Source: Cycas panzhihuaensis (taxonomy: Eukaryota; Cycadophyta). Taken from it: 64,000 bases of DNA. The translations under genes and the position numbers were made by a program. Under the pieces are notes generated by a model, which ran no database searches, was not told where the DNA came from, and saw only the letters and a list, made by a program, of their open reading frames with translations. Shown here in pieces: positions 1 to 10,760 of this stretch. Within the stretch, counting starts at the first letter, position 1; each line of letters starts with the position of its first letter. The stretch covers positions 176,025,741 through 176,089,740 of the forward strand of contig CM041465.1 in assembly GCA_023213395.1 (NCBI GenBank), read 5' to 3'.

Positions 1-2
1 TT

Positions 3-374
3 ACCGATAGCAAAAGCCGCGGTAATCCTGGACCTTCTACCGTTGCATGGATCCTCCGCAGCCCTTCTGGACATGATCTCCTCCGCTCTAGGATCTTCCT
101 CCTAGAGGCTACCAACAACAAAGCTGAATATACAGCTGTTATTGAAGCCCTTACTGATGCCCTTTGTTTCCATCGCGGATCCATCGTTTTGCTTTGCGAC
201 TCTCAAGTTGTGGTGTCTCATCTCACCCAGGTTTACCAGGTGCGATGCCCTCACTTGAGGACTCTTGCTTTTACTGCCAGGTCTCTCTTGGCCTGCTTCT
301 CTTTTGTCGATATCCAGCATATCCCTCGAGCCCTCAACGCTGAGGTAGATAGTCTTGTTCACCTCATCCTTTAG
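3..374 (+). CDS. Archaeal-type ribonuclease H domain (aRNH) of Tat element copy 1, 5' partial
   Basis: An uninterrupted frame from the window edge to TAG at 372-374. It reads as an RNase HI fold: a DSKSRGNPG loop near the start (family form DGSxxGNPG), then ATNNKAEYTAVIEAL with the glutamate of the active site, LLCDSQVVV with the catalytic aspartate, the YQVRCPHL segment, and HIPRALNAEVDSL near the end. The YxVRxPHL block followed by a HIPRxxNAxAD motif is typical of the archaeal/bacterial-type RNase H acquired by Tat-lineage Gypsy elements, and differs from the RNase H fused to RT. Its role in the element is removal of the RNA strand during reverse transcription. It sits 440 bp before the LTR. 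The final Asp of the NAEAD motif is kept, but the preceding Ala is Val. This is the only undamaged retroelement enzyme frame in the window, and it is cut by the window start. Confidence 0.75.
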   Translation, partial: TDSKSRGNPGPSTVAWILRSPSGHDLLRSRIFLLEATNNKAEYTAVIEALTDALCFHRGSIVLLCDSQVVVSHLTQVYQVRCPHLRTLAFTARSLLACFSFVDIQHIPRALNAEVDSLVHLIL

Positions 375-806
375 CGTCGCCTTCCTCTCCTTGCTGACTG
401 TCCCTGAGGCTTGTCTGGCCCTCCTGTCGCCCAAGCCCCAGGTCATCTCACACCTTGCTTCGCGATCCATTCATGCCTCTGAAACCTAGCTACTAATGAG
501 GTAAAACTATGGTGCCTACCCTCTGCTTACTCTTTACATGATTATGCATGCTCTTCTGCATCTTTTTTGGTGGGGGCAACCCCCTCACCTTTCTCATTTT
601 CGATCGGTTCCTCAGTGGCTCATAGGCAGCCCCTATGTTATCTCCACCGTCGCTTTCGTATCCACGCGTTCCACCATGACACTCACGGGCACCCTTGCCT
701 ATTGTTATGATCTTGATTGATATATCTATATACACATATACTACTGACAGTTGTGTTGCCAGCATTTGCCATCGCACCAGGCTTCTGAGCGGTGAGGCTC
801 TGCTAC

Positions 807-817
807 CAAGGGGGCAG
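807..817 (+). other. Polypurine tract of Tat element copy 1
   Basis: The purine-rich run AAGGGGGCAG lies directly before the TG that opens the LTR at 818, the position expected for the plus-strand primer of an LTR retrotransposon. The identification rests on position and composition only. Confidence 0.5.
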
Positions 818-3350
818 TGTTTCCTGACTTCTGGGAATGGATATGGAATCACTGACTCAGGTAAGTGTAGGTATGTTTCTCGCATTATCATCGCTTTCTT
901 TTGATGAGTGTTTGCTTGTATGTCTGCATGTGTGTGGCTTTGTAGGCGACTTTATCCTCGTCTACACTTATTTTAGCTTATGATGACTATAGCAGGGGCA
1001 CACTCCCAGCGAGTGTGGCACCCTGGTGGCTACTTCATTTCCCGCATCTGCCCTCCTCGCTCCAAGATCCACTAGGTTTGCGCCACCTCCACCCGTGTAA
1101 TGACCCGTCATCATGTGGTTGACTTACCACACTATTTGAGCCCTATTTTTACTCCTTTGGACCCATTTGTTAGCTTGTGTACCCTCAGGTAGGTGTCTCA
1201 GCCCCCTATTGGCTCTTTTTGTCATACGCTGACCAGGTTAATTGGTAGGGCCTATTTTTACCTCTGGGTTCATACCACAGAAATTTTCGCATCACCGAAT
1301 ATTCACGATCTGCAGAGTTTTGGCAGATGCACTGTTCTAATTTATTTTTTAAAATCTGTTGTGGCAATTTCACATTTATTGTGAAATTACCATGTGGCTC
1401 GTGACTTAACTCTCTCCCAGTCGCGCCCTAATCGCTCACTTTAGGGTTTGGGTTGGGTACTTAAGGCATGATCTACTCATTTTTGAAAACTTTTGCTCAC
1501 TTTCTGGATTGCGCCTCAAGGAAACAACGCTGTGCTCTACTCTTCTCTGCTGCCCTGCTGCTACCACAGGACCTGCGTCTCTCCTACAGTGCCCAGCTCT
1601 CCTTCGGTATGGCTAGGACATCTTCCCAGCCCCTCACACACCTTGGAGAGGGCCCCTTGGAGAGATTTCAGTAGACTCTTGCCCCGAGCAGCCTTCAGGT
1701 GTTTCAAGTGCAGGTGTTCTCCTTCAAACTCCCTTAGCAGGGTCCCAAACTTACCATACCACAGATCTAGGCTGATTTCTTAGCCCCTCCTCGCTAGCTC
1801 TTGGCTGAGGCAAGCCCCTTGCCTCTCCCGCTCAGGTATTTCCTGATTTGAACTATTTTTCTTGTGGTATTGATGCTCCATCTTGTTTGCTTCTTGCTTG
1901 TCTTTATAAGGCTTCTTTCCTTCTTTTCAGTCGGTTGTTTTACCTTTATCCTTGTGCCTCTTACCTATATTTGTTGCTCAAGGCAGCAGTGTTGAGGGTT
2001 GGCATAGGCTTTGGGAAGGAGCTAGGTGGATTTTGTACCACCTTCCACGCTCCTCAAGTGGCTCTAAGCCCCCCAAAACCTCCCTCTTGCCTCGTGATAT
2101 CCTTGGCACTCAAACAAGGGTTTGTTGGCCCTCTCTTAGCCGCTGAAATCAATACTGTCACATGTTGTAGTGCTGGTTTGAGGGCTTAGGTTTAGGTTTG
2201 GGCAACTTACATAAGTCCCAACCGCTAGTCCTCGTCTAACTCTCTTCCCGGTAGACCGGTTTTCTCTTCATAGCATCTCGGTCCGCTGTAGGTATTCTTT
2301 GGCTCCGCTCGCCTTCTTGTTGCCATTTCCAGCCATCTCTCTTGGCCTTGCCCTCGCTGCCTTGTGGCTCTTGGGGGGAGGTTAGGGTGTTATTTGCAGG
2401 AGGTGGGGCCACTCTGAGGCTTACCGGTCATTTACTTTCGCTTTGGTTACCCTCTTTTACATACTATCATCATTGGGTTGATACTAACATCTATGTGTTT
2501 AGACTTATATTTGTATTATATAGACATATATTGTTAGAATCTCGTATTGCATGTTAGTATCCTTTCTCCGGAAAAGGGGAGGTTGTCGTTGCTTGCAGGT
2601 GCTTAGAGAGCGCGAAGGATATTGTCTGTTGGCTCCGTTGCCGGTAGGTGCTCTCGTGTACATCGTACTCTCATACTTCTCCAATTATTAGTATTTACTT
2701 CCTTTCTTTCCTTGGCGTTGTATTTAGTATTTTTCTAAGGAAGGTAAGGGAGCCCCTCTTCCAAATCCGCCGCAACGCTTCGCATCCAACGCACCGCATG
2801 GAGCAGTTTGGTGTCCCTCGAGAAGGCCTTCGTCATGCACACCCTCGGTCCAGGTGCACGCCTTATTCCACTCTACTCTTTCCTTTTGAACTTTTTCTTA
2901 GTAATTAACACATCAAAAAATAAAAGGGAAAATTTGACTTTGTTTTTTGTTATGCTTTATTTGTTTTATTACATGCATCTTTGTTACTCATAGGAAAGGC
3001 TATAGGAACTGCCCTTTTCGCCTTTCCTCCTCTCCTTAGACGCACAAGTTTCTTACCTCCCGTGTTGCTTGTGTACCCATTTAGCTTGTTTAGGCACACC
3101 CTTGATCTATTTTCTTGGATCTTCTCCTTCCCCTTCCAGCCATCCAAGGGTGGGAGGATCTTGTCCCTAGGTCAACCCAGGCTAACCCTACGCCTCTTCA
3201 CCCTTCGTTCGAAGTGGTGGAGGATCACTTTTTAGTAGCCACATTCCATTGCAGGTCCCAAACTCGCACTCCAGTGCACGGGGCGCTCTGTGTGGTAATT
3301 ACTTTCCTCATAGGTCTCTCCTTCGATCATATCATCACCCACTCTCACCA
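818..3350 (+). repeat. LTR of Tat element copy 1 (about 2.5 kb)
   Basis: It starts with TGTTTCCTG, like the LTR at 49565, and shares the downstream GACTCAGGTAAG block. Recognisable similarity to 49565-52130 continues in patches to about 3340, which implies an LTR of about 2.5 kb in both copies. No coding sequence is credible inside it. The right border is uncertain by some tens of bases, and no target duplication can be tested because the other end is outside the window. A sequence like a tRNA-Asp primer site (TGGCTCCGTTGCCGG at 2630) lies within it and would suggest a shorter LTR if real. I favour the longer LTR, because homology to the other copy crosses that point. Confidence 0.55.
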
Positions 3351-3364
3351 TACCTATTAGTTAG

Positions 3365-3745
3365 GTAGTTATCCCATAGACACACGTCTAGAAGGCATCA
3401 AACTTCTTGTACCATTCCCTAGGTGATTGCTTCAGGCCATACAATGATTTCCTGAGCCTATAAATAAGTCTTTTCTTACCATCATGTACAAACCCTTTTA
3501 GCTAATCCATATAGATCTCCTCATCTAAATCTCTATGAAGAAAAGTTATTTTTACATCTAACTACTCCAACTCCAAATTAAGAGAAGCTACCAATGCGAA
3601 CAGCACTCGAACTAAAACAAGTTTGATAACTGGTGAAAAGATCTCATGAAAGTTAATACCTACTTTCTGTGTAAAGCCTTTAACCACTAGTCTTGCCCTG
3701 TATTTATCAACCTTTCCATCAACATATGTTTTCTTTTTAAAAACC
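3365..3745 (-). pseudogene. Copia reverse transcriptase fragment (copy A)
   Basis: Minus-strand translation gives YKARLVVKGFTQK at the right end, then a segment matching the conserved Copia stretch before the catalytic site, and YGLKQSPREWYKKFDA at the left end near 3400. These are hallmark Copia RT motifs (YKARLVAKGF, LYGLKQSPRxW). In-frame stops are present, for example after the LELE segment and in the region that should read LDVKTAFLHG. The catalytic VDDM motif is absent because the frame is truncated at about 3360 by the Tat LTR. It cannot be functional. Confidence 0.8.
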
Positions 3746-4002
3746 TACCTACAACCAATAGTCTTCCTGCCATTTGGAAGTTCTACCAAGTCTCATGAAT
3801 TATTTTTCTTCAAAGTACCTATCTCTTCCTGCATAGCTCTCTTCCATTTCTTATCATGGATATCATCTACTACTTCCTGATAACATATAGGCTCACCATC
3901 ATTAGAAACTAAAGCAATAGAAATAGAAGGGTTGTACCTGTCAGGTGGATGACTAACTCATGTAGATCTTCTAACTATTAGCAGAGGAGTATCCACATAC
4001 TC

Positions 4003-4566
4003 TTATAAATCTACTATAGATTCATCTTTAGAAAGATCCTCCTGCTCTTCTAATTCTAAAGATGGTTGGGTTTCAAACTTGACTTGTTGATGTTCTACTT
4101 TCTGCTCATATTTTACTTCAACTTCTACATTATTTAATTTTAGAATGGGAGATTCATCAAATACAATATCACTATTAATAGTGATTTTGTAGGCAGTAGG
4201 ATCCTGCAACTTATATCCCTTCAAACCATCTCTATCACCATAACCAACAAAGATACATCTCTTGGATTTTGAGTCTAACTTTGAACATTTACTTTTATCA
4301 GTGAAGACATAAGTATCAAAACCAAAAACTTTCAAATTTGAATAGTCACATGGATATCCAGTCCATACCTCTTCAAGAATCTTGCAATCTATTATAAGTG
4401 ATGGTAACCTGTTTACCAGATAGCAAGTTGTTTGAACAGCTTCTACCCATAAGCCCTGCTCCACTCCTGCATTACTTAGGATGCTTTTTGCTCTTTTCAA
4501 GAGTGTCCTATTCATGCACTCAACAATGCCATTTTGTTGCGAAGTATAGCTAGTGGTCTTATGCAT
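4003..4566 (-). pseudogene. Copia integrase, C-terminal half (copy A)
   Basis: A 187-residue open stretch. It contains TSQQNGIVECMNRTL, the Copia integrase region with the third acidic catalytic residue (Glu in NGIVE), followed by LWVEAVQTTCYLVNRLPS and the KVFGFDTYVF and CIFVGYGD motifs of the integrase C-terminal region. It then runs into a charged linker (KYEQKVEHQQVKFE and later) that leads to RT. The frame is open by chance over this length, but its start is in the middle of the domain, and the upstream part (4567-4780) is broken by stops. It processes no substrate on its own and is annotated as a relic. Confidence 0.85.
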
Positions 4567-4779
4567 TTCGATTCCAACTTCTCTGCAATAGTTCTCAAAC
4601 TCTAAGGGGTTGAACTTACCTCCATTGTTAGTTCTTAAACATTTGATTAACTTTCTAGTGCTCCTCTCAACTAGAACCTTGAACTACTTAAACACACTGA
4701 AAACTTCATATTTCCTTTTCAGAAAATAGACCCATACCTTTCTAGAGTAATCACCTATAAATGTGATAAATTACAATAA

Positions 4780-5313
4780 TCATCCATAAGATATTATAGG
4801 GGATGGTCCCCACACATCTGAATGTATGTAATCTAGAACACCTTTAATAGTGTGACATTCTACTTTAAACCTGAGTCTGCATTGCCTTCTAAAAATATAA
4901 TGTTTACAAAAACCTAAATAAAAAAGTTGTAAGTTAGGAAGTAACTTATATTTTATCAGCACCTTTAGTCCTCTATCACTCATGTGCCTAAGTCTCTGAT
5001 TCCATAACTGAGCTAGATCTTCTACAGTCTTTGATGTTCTAGCTACATAGCTAACATTTGTACTTCCTACTAAAATATAAAGGTTTCCTTTCTTCAAGGC
5101 TTTCATAACAACCAAGGTACCCTTTGATACCTTTAAGACTCCTTCATGACCTGTATGCTTATAATTATGTGAATCTAGTTCACCCAAGGAAATCAGACTC
5201 CTTTTCAAATTAGGTATATGTCTAACCTCAGTTAATGTTCTCACTACACCATCGATTATCTTAATTATGATGTTACCAATACCCATTCTCTTACAAGAAA
5301 CTTCATTTCCCAT
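4780..5313 (-). pseudogene. Copia GAG-pre-integrase and integrase N-terminus (copy A)
   Basis: The 177-residue frame reads VLMGNEVSCK, then LTEVRHIPNLKRSLISLGELD, the protease-to-integrase linker of Copia polyproteins, and then LAQLWNQRLRHMSDRGLKVL, the GAG-pre-integrase motif (LWHxRLGHMSxxGL). Near the end comes DYIHSDVWGPSP, with the first Asp of the integrase catalytic triad. His-to-Asn and Gly-to-Arg changes are visible in the LWHRRLGH motif. The integrase zinc-binding segment is poorly kept. Stops before and after make it non-functional. Confidence 0.85.
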
Positions 5314-5479
5314 AAGTACATCACCACCATCAAGAGGTTGATATGATGAGAATCAACTCTTGGGTGGACATGTGGTATGAAGCACCTAAATCTAATAACC
5401 AATCATGGTGATAATGGGAAACATTACAAGCAACCAAGACATCATCATTTGTACCTTGATTTGACTCCACCTAATTAGC

Positions 5480-6053
5480 CTCCTTAGCAAGATCTTCCTT
5501 TTTCTAGAACTCCTTCCTTTTGTAGCAATCCTTCTTGAGGTGACCAGTCTTATTATAGTGCCAACCTCTAATCTTACCCTTCTTGCCTTTTGACTTTGAC
5601 CTCAATGTATCCCTGGAGCTTTGCCCTCTCTCAATTGTTCTACCCCTTACTGTCATAGCTTCTAGTGAGGAGGTTTCAAGACTGGACTTCCTCCTTACTT
5701 CCTTCATTCGTAATGAGTACAGTTGCCTCTTCAAGTAGATTTGATTCATCATTGATTTGGTCATATACAGGCCTTCCAACTGGGTCCATAATCCTACTGC
5801 TGTCTGCTCCCCTGCGATGTTAAATAGAACTTTATTTGCCAAGCATAATCATATTGTTCTAAGAGCCTTTCTATCTAGATCATCCCATTTATCATTGTCC
5901 ATCCCTATGGGTTTCTTCAATTTGCCTATAAGAGCTCTATATAAACCTTATTGGACAAGAACATTATGCACTTTCAACTTCCACAACTCGAAGTTGTTCA
6001 TGCCATTGAATTTCTCTACCTCAAACTTTGCACTTTCTAGTTTTGCTATTTAG
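5480..6053 (-). pseudogene. Copia gag remnant with zinc-knuckle trace (copy A)
   Basis: The right end translates as a typical Copia gag start (KFNGMNNFELWKLKVHNVL), then GLYRALIGKLKKP, then after a stop LANKVLFNIAGEQTAVGLWTQLEGLYMTKS, the UBN2-type gag segment (LxxxVLxxIxxxxTAxxLWxxLExxYxxKS). It ends in a basic stretch and a CCHC-like knuckle near 5530, in which the first two cysteines are changed (WHYNKTGHLKKDC). At least two in-frame stops interrupt it. The capsid role is inferred from the family. Confidence 0.8.
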
Positions 6054-6589
6054 TGTAGAAAAAAAAAAGCTAACACCAAAACTTTCACAAACTCGTTAAA
6101 AAAATATGTTGAGAAGACAAGGTCCTAATAACCTGAAACTACCACTAAGATCTAAACTATTTTTGCAACTAGTTATAGGAATTAAAACTAAAATTTAATA
6201 TGCAAGTCCTTAAACCAAAGATAATACAATAAAATGAATAAGAAAGTCAAGCATCATACATATACTCGATATAACGTGGCAAAACCCTAGTAGTATGCTA
6301 GGGAAACATCCACATAGGAAAGGTATCGATCTTTATTATCAAGAGTAGAGAAATGTACACAATCTATAGTAAAGTACTCACAGCAACAATAACCAACCAC
6401 CCAACTCCTCACAATACATATAATACATCAAACACCATTAACATAATGAAAAAATGCTCTAAATCAAACTACATGAGAGAGTCATATAAGGTACAAATCT
6501 TGACTATAGAATCTAAGCTATTTTTTAGCAAACGACCCTGATTCTCTTTATAATTTATAATTTAATACACTTTCTAGTGCTAGCTTTTT

Positions 6590-6720
6590 GGGTTGGGTGC
6601 TATCACCCTTAAACCCCCTCTTTATGGAGGGCATTCCACACCCCCCACATCCCTGTGGCTAAGGGGGGCTCCCACCCCCCTTGGAACCCCTTGAGGAAGG
6701 TCTAAGGGGGGGAACTGCGC
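6590..6720. other. Short G/C-rich island with C and G homopolymer runs
   Basis: An otherwise AT-rich intergenic stretch contains a compact block of alternating C-runs and G-runs (for example around 6640-6680 and 6705-6712). It may be a fragment of another repeat. No frame or recognised family was found. The rest of 6561-7096 shows nothing else. Confidence 0.35.
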
Positions 6721-7096
6721 TACCAACCTGTCAAAATTTTAGCCTCCAAACTATTATTGTCACATTATCTAATAATGATGTGGGTGAGGGAAGGTAGGTA
6801 GTTCTCTTCTATATGTCAAGTATCAAGGATGAGGAGGAATAGATAGAGAAATAAGAGGAATAGAGACTACACTCAGTTTGGGAATTATGGTTTATAATAA
6901 AGGGATATTTGTCACAGCTTGGGAATGGGCTTAGGTCGACATAGGCCCTCCTCCAAGTAAAATGCTCACAATGGTAAATTTATTAGTTACATCTTAAGAA
7001 AGTGTAGTGGCACTTAGAGTGGAAATAGAAAGGGAAATTAGGACAAAGGTCATGGTAGAGTTGAATAATATACGTTGGATCCCCCAAGAGCAACTT

Positions 7097-7394
7097 TGAA
7101 ACAGGTTAATGTCATAAGGTCATTATATTAATTGATTATTTCTAAAAAGGGTCTTAAGTAAACTTTAAATTAGATCACTTAAGTGAAATATACTTTCATA
7201 TACATTATGTATAATTTCATTTCACCTAACTCTAATGCTCCCTCTCTCAATATAAAAGTAAAAGCTTAATGGAGGAGGCTAATTCTTACCTCCCTATTTT
7301 GTGAGAGCTACTCTCTTTCTCTCAAGTCTCTTTTACTGGTATGTTTGCCTTTGTGTTTAATGCATGGAGATAAAGGACATGTCCACTATTTTCA
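7097..7394 (+). repeat. 5' LTR of Copia copy B
   Basis: It pairs with 14492-14786. Both contain the segment AGATCACTTAAG, CACCTAACTCTAATGCTCCC and a TATAAAAGTAAAA stretch that could be the promoter TATA region (near 7251 and 14647). It starts TG and ends CA. Confidence 0.93.
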
Positions 7395-7396
7395 TA

Positions 7397-7408
7397 TGGT
7401 ATTAGAGC
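7397..7408 (+). other. Primer binding site, tRNA-iMet type (Copia copy B)
   Basis: TGGTATTAGAGC starts two bases after the LTR end. It matches the plant initiator tRNA-Met primer site TGGTATCAGAGC with one change. Confidence 0.88.
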
Positions 7409-7929
7409 TTTGCTTCCTTCATATTCCTCATTTACACTTGCAATAAAGCTATCACTTCCTTTTCCCCCATAATTCATATGGTGGAGGAGATTGTGAAAGT
7501 GGATTTAGAAATATTTTTAAGTTCTTATCATAGTATATTTAGTATTGTTTGCTTTTCCTTTCTCTTTTGCAAGTTTAGAAGCACAAAATAAGGAGTTGTA
7601 AGGCCCAAGGATTCCAATCCTTTAGTATCCATTTATGCTATCTCATCCTTCTTTTCTTTCCTCTCTTTTTGTCCATTTAACAAGGGAAAATACTGCCAAA
7701 ATTTTTCTAGCTTTTAAAAGAATGATTATAAGGAGAGGTACTATTCTTTTTTTTTAAGAATTTAGAAACATTTAAAATGTCCATCATTGTATGCTCTCAT
7801 TTCACCCATATTGGGATCCTGATGATCAAAAAATAATAGAAATTTCATATGGTATCATGTGTTGATGAGATATTAGCAAGCCAAAATTTCTACAGAAATA
7901 AAATCTACTTACTAAACTTCATAGGTTTG

Positions 7930-8260
7930 AAAAATCTTGTACAAAGCTCTAATTGACCTAATTCTAATTATTAAAAATGTGGCTCTAAGTCTAATTTCTA
8001 GCACAAAAATTGGCACCCAATTTTGTTACCATATGAGAAAATTATTGTTGTTTTAGTGAATAACAGTTATTTTTAGTAAGAATTTTAGAAAATATATTCT
8101 GCCAACTTTGTAGAACTACCAAAAAAAAATTAAAACTCATTTGGACCTAATTCTACTTCTTGAGAAGATGAAGCCTTGAGTTTAATTTATAGCACAAAAA
8201 CCAACACTCAATTTTGTTATCATGGGAGAAAGTTATTGCTATTTTAGTAAAGACTACTTT
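7930..8260 (+). repeat. Two-copy diverged duplication in the leader of Copia copy B
   Basis: A segment at about 7940-8075 (AATTGACCTAATTCTA, TAGCACAAAAATTGGCACCC, GAGAAAATTATTGTTG) recurs at about 8125-8250 with substitutions (TTGGACCTAATTCTA, TAGCACAAAAACCAACACTC, GAGAAAGTTATTGCTA). The two are in the same orientation. No coding content. Confidence 0.65.
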
Positions 8261-9133
8261 TTTTTATATTTAAAAAAAAAAAGTGAAGAAATTTTCTTCT
8301 TTATTTTTATAAGGCTTAAAAGCTCATTGTAAAAGTGAGTAAAAAAACACTTAGATCAAAGTAATATCCAATGTTCTCACTTACTTATTAATATTATATT
8401 TCATCATTCTAAAATCACTTCAAGTAAGCACTCTAAAGACACTCCAAGTAAGCACTCTAAGTAAGCACTCTATTTTCAGTTATATGTACATTTGATGCAA
8501 ATTCAATAATCTTTTTACTCTTTCTAAAAGGAATGCATCACGTACATTATTTTCTACCATCTTATACATGTTCACATACTTGCCAAGGTTGAGATACCTT
8601 GGTTGGAAGAATGACATAGCATAAAGGATGTGTGGGTTTCAAGTTGGGACTAGACTCAACCAGAATATTAGTAAGGTTTGGTTAGCCATACCATTGTGCC
8701 TTAATCAGGGATCATCCTGATAACTAACCAGAAAAATTGAAACTTTAATATAATATTAAAATATACCCAATCTAATATCTATTATAGCCATGGGTATACA
8801 CGTACCCACTCTTTGGAGGAGGTATATAGCTACTCATTGGTGAACTAGATGAGGATTAGGAGTACATGGGATCTATTGTGACTTGGATTTCATCACCAAG
8901 TATAATTACAAATATCATGGATAAAGACTAACTTAATTCTACTAGAAGCCTAAGCATCCCTTTAATAACCTTAACTATATGTTAGACACAAGTTAGAGGT
9001 TATTGGGTTGATTACATATCCTATATTTGAGTTTTAAGTTGTGTACATCTAATGATATCAGCTTCCACATTGGCCTATAATCTTGTATATTAATCACTTA
9101 CTTATTTATAAAAGGTTATCCATAGTGTAATCA

Positions 9134-9330
9134 TAATCATAGTGCTTCTCATATTCATATTGTGTCAGGTTAATATTTGCCACAAGTGTTAGTGGTCAAT
9201 TTTCATCATAGTACTTCTCATATTCTTGTTGTGTCAGGTTAATATTTACCATAAATATTAGTGGCCAATTTTCATCATAGTGCTTCTCATATTCTTACTG
9301 CATCAGTTTAATATTTATCACAAGTGTTGA
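9134..9330 (+). repeat. Tandem repeat, unit about 71 bp, three copies
   Basis: The unit contains CATAGTGCTTCTCATATTC, then a TGTCAGGTTAATATTT core, then CACAAGTGTTAGTGGTCAAT. It repeats three times head to tail, with the third copy degenerating at its end. It lies in the untranslated leader shortly before gag. Confidence 0.85.
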
Positions 9331-9496
9331 TAACTTTTCTCTAAGTTACTTCCTTCATCTTTAAGCAATTATTCTCACTTCTTCTTTCTTATGCTATACT
9401 ACTTCATTACATATCCCATTTGTAAACAATGATTGGTCATTTATTGCCATCACTTTTATAGTCCCTTATTCATTTTTTCCCTTTTTAAAAGACACC

Positions 9497-10760
9497 ATGT
9501 CTTTACAGTTCAAGCAAAATATGAACTGCATTCTTAAAAGGAAAGAAAATTAGGACATGTGGTTCACTGGTATTAGAAATACTATAAAGTATGAAGGTCT
9601 TTAGAGAGATCACTTATAACTTACATCATTTGTTGATACTACAGCTACCATAGTTGCTTCTAGAGGAGGTGCTCTAACTGCTCCTACTAAAACTACATCC
9701 AAATGCCAATGGGAACTTGATGATGATAAAATATGTATAGGTATACTTCTTATCACTAATTATTCCTTGCATAATCTCATTGATAAAGCTATACATGATA
9801 CAACATAGAAAGTTCTTGAAGCTCTTAAGGAGAACTTTGACAGTAAATCAGGCTTAGAATTTGTTCACTTAGTGCTAAAAATGAATAAATTAAAAATATA
9901 TAAAGGACACGCAAGTGAGACAATCAATCTTCTTTGTCTAATCAAGTAAGACATTGATAAAGATTTCAAAACTCAATGCATTACATAGGCTTTCTTAATT
10001 CAACCATGTCTCTATATTCCAGATAACAAAAATCTATTAGGAAGTCATCAATATAGTGGTACTTTGTAGATCCTAAGCTTTGAGGCTTTTGCTGATAAGT
10101 TCATTAAATTTAATAAGGCCTTTGATACCAACTTTGCCACTATATTTAATCCAATTAATACTACTTTTGAAGTGGAAGAAGATCTTTTTTATACCAAAAA
10201 TCAAGGTCAATACTCTCGCAGAGGTGGTAACTCCCGTGGAAGAGGTAGAGGTAGACAACAAGGATAATGTTCTCTTAGTCAATAGGCTCCTTAACTCCAA
10301 CAAAAATAGTCTCAAGGCCAAGGTCAAAATAATCAACCTAGACCTATATCTAATAATCATAGACAATCTAATCAACCCAATACTTCTTATGGGACTAGAA
10401 ATCAAATAATTATATGCTAAAGCTATAATAGAAAAGGACACTATGACAAATTTTGTAGAATTGCCACCAACAAACTACCAAGCTATCAATAGCACCATAG
10501 TGCACATAATGTTGGTAATAGTTCTTTTGAAGATGCTTTTAGTGGAACACAATTTGCTCATGCATACCTTTAAAGAATTGGGACCACTTCATCTAATGTT
10601 GTTGATAGATCTACTAAGTATATTGCAGCTCATTGTGGCTATGCTTATTCACTTTTACCTTCACCATTAAGAGCTATAAATAGTACCACCTCAAATACTT
10701 CATCTTAGATCATAGATACTAGAGAAACACAACATATGACTTGTCATCACCAGTTCTTTT
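9497..10760 (+). pseudogene. Copia gag (copy B), broken
   Basis: ATG at 9497 begins MSLQFKQNMNCILKRKEN, followed by a stop. The frame then continues through a UBN2-like gag region (LHNLIDKAIHDTT, KVLEALKENFDSKSGLEFVHLV, KMNKLKIYKGHASETINLL), with further stops near 9645, 9808 and 9947. Downstream comes an Arg/Gly-rich tail (YSRRGGNSRGRGRGRQQ near 10200-10263) and a CCHC-like zinc knuckle (NRKGHYDKFC near 10429-10458). The expected role is the nucleocapsid/capsid protein of virus-like particles. The start was chosen as the first ATG before the recognisable gag frame. Confidence 0.75.

Larger units (their letters stand above)
1..3350 (+). mobile_element. 3' part of a Tat-lineage Ty3/Gypsy LTR retrotransposon (copy 1)
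   Basis: The window opens inside the element. An archaeal-type RNase H reading frame (3-374) is followed by a short untranslated stretch, a purine-rich tract and a long LTR starting at 818. The order RNase H, short spacer, LTR is the same as in the second Tat element at 62824-64000, and several blocks align by eye (the RNase H, the start of the LTR, and a block near 2740-2800 against 51540-51610). The two copies are clearly diverged, so they are different subfamilies or ages. The right end is set at about 3350, because homology to the 49565 LTR fades there and Copia RT sequence on the other strand begins just after. The left part, with gag-pol, lies outside the window. Confidence 0.75.
3351..6560 (-). 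mobile_element. Decayed Ty1/Copia element (copy A), truncated at its 3' side
   Basis: Read on the minus strand from right to left, the order is gag (6053 to about 5480), zinc-knuckle remnant, GAG-pre-integrase (5313-4780), integrase (about 4780-4003), then RT (about 3740-3365), which is the Copia order with integrase before RT. The second half of RT and the Copia RNase H are missing: the frame stops where the Tat LTR begins near 3350, so the Tat element probably inserted here or the element was cut by recombination. No LTR pair was found. 6060-6560 is presumed leader and LTR remnant, without a visible primer site. Confidence 0.8.

Noticed and set aside
1468-2189. Plus-strand frames of up to 113 residues within the first 3 kb
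   Set aside because: They lie inside the LTR of Tat copy 1, disagree with the other LTR copy, and show no motifs.
2630-2645. TGGCTCCGTTGCCGG as a primer binding site after a shorter LTR
   Set aside because: It resembles the tRNA-Asp type site, but similarity to the other Tat LTR continues on both sides and no CA-ended LTR border precedes it. Kept only as an alternative.
10073-10441. Minus-strand frame of 122 residues
   Set aside because: Antisense to the Arg/Gly-rich part of Copia gag; Leu/Ile/Ser-rich with no motif.
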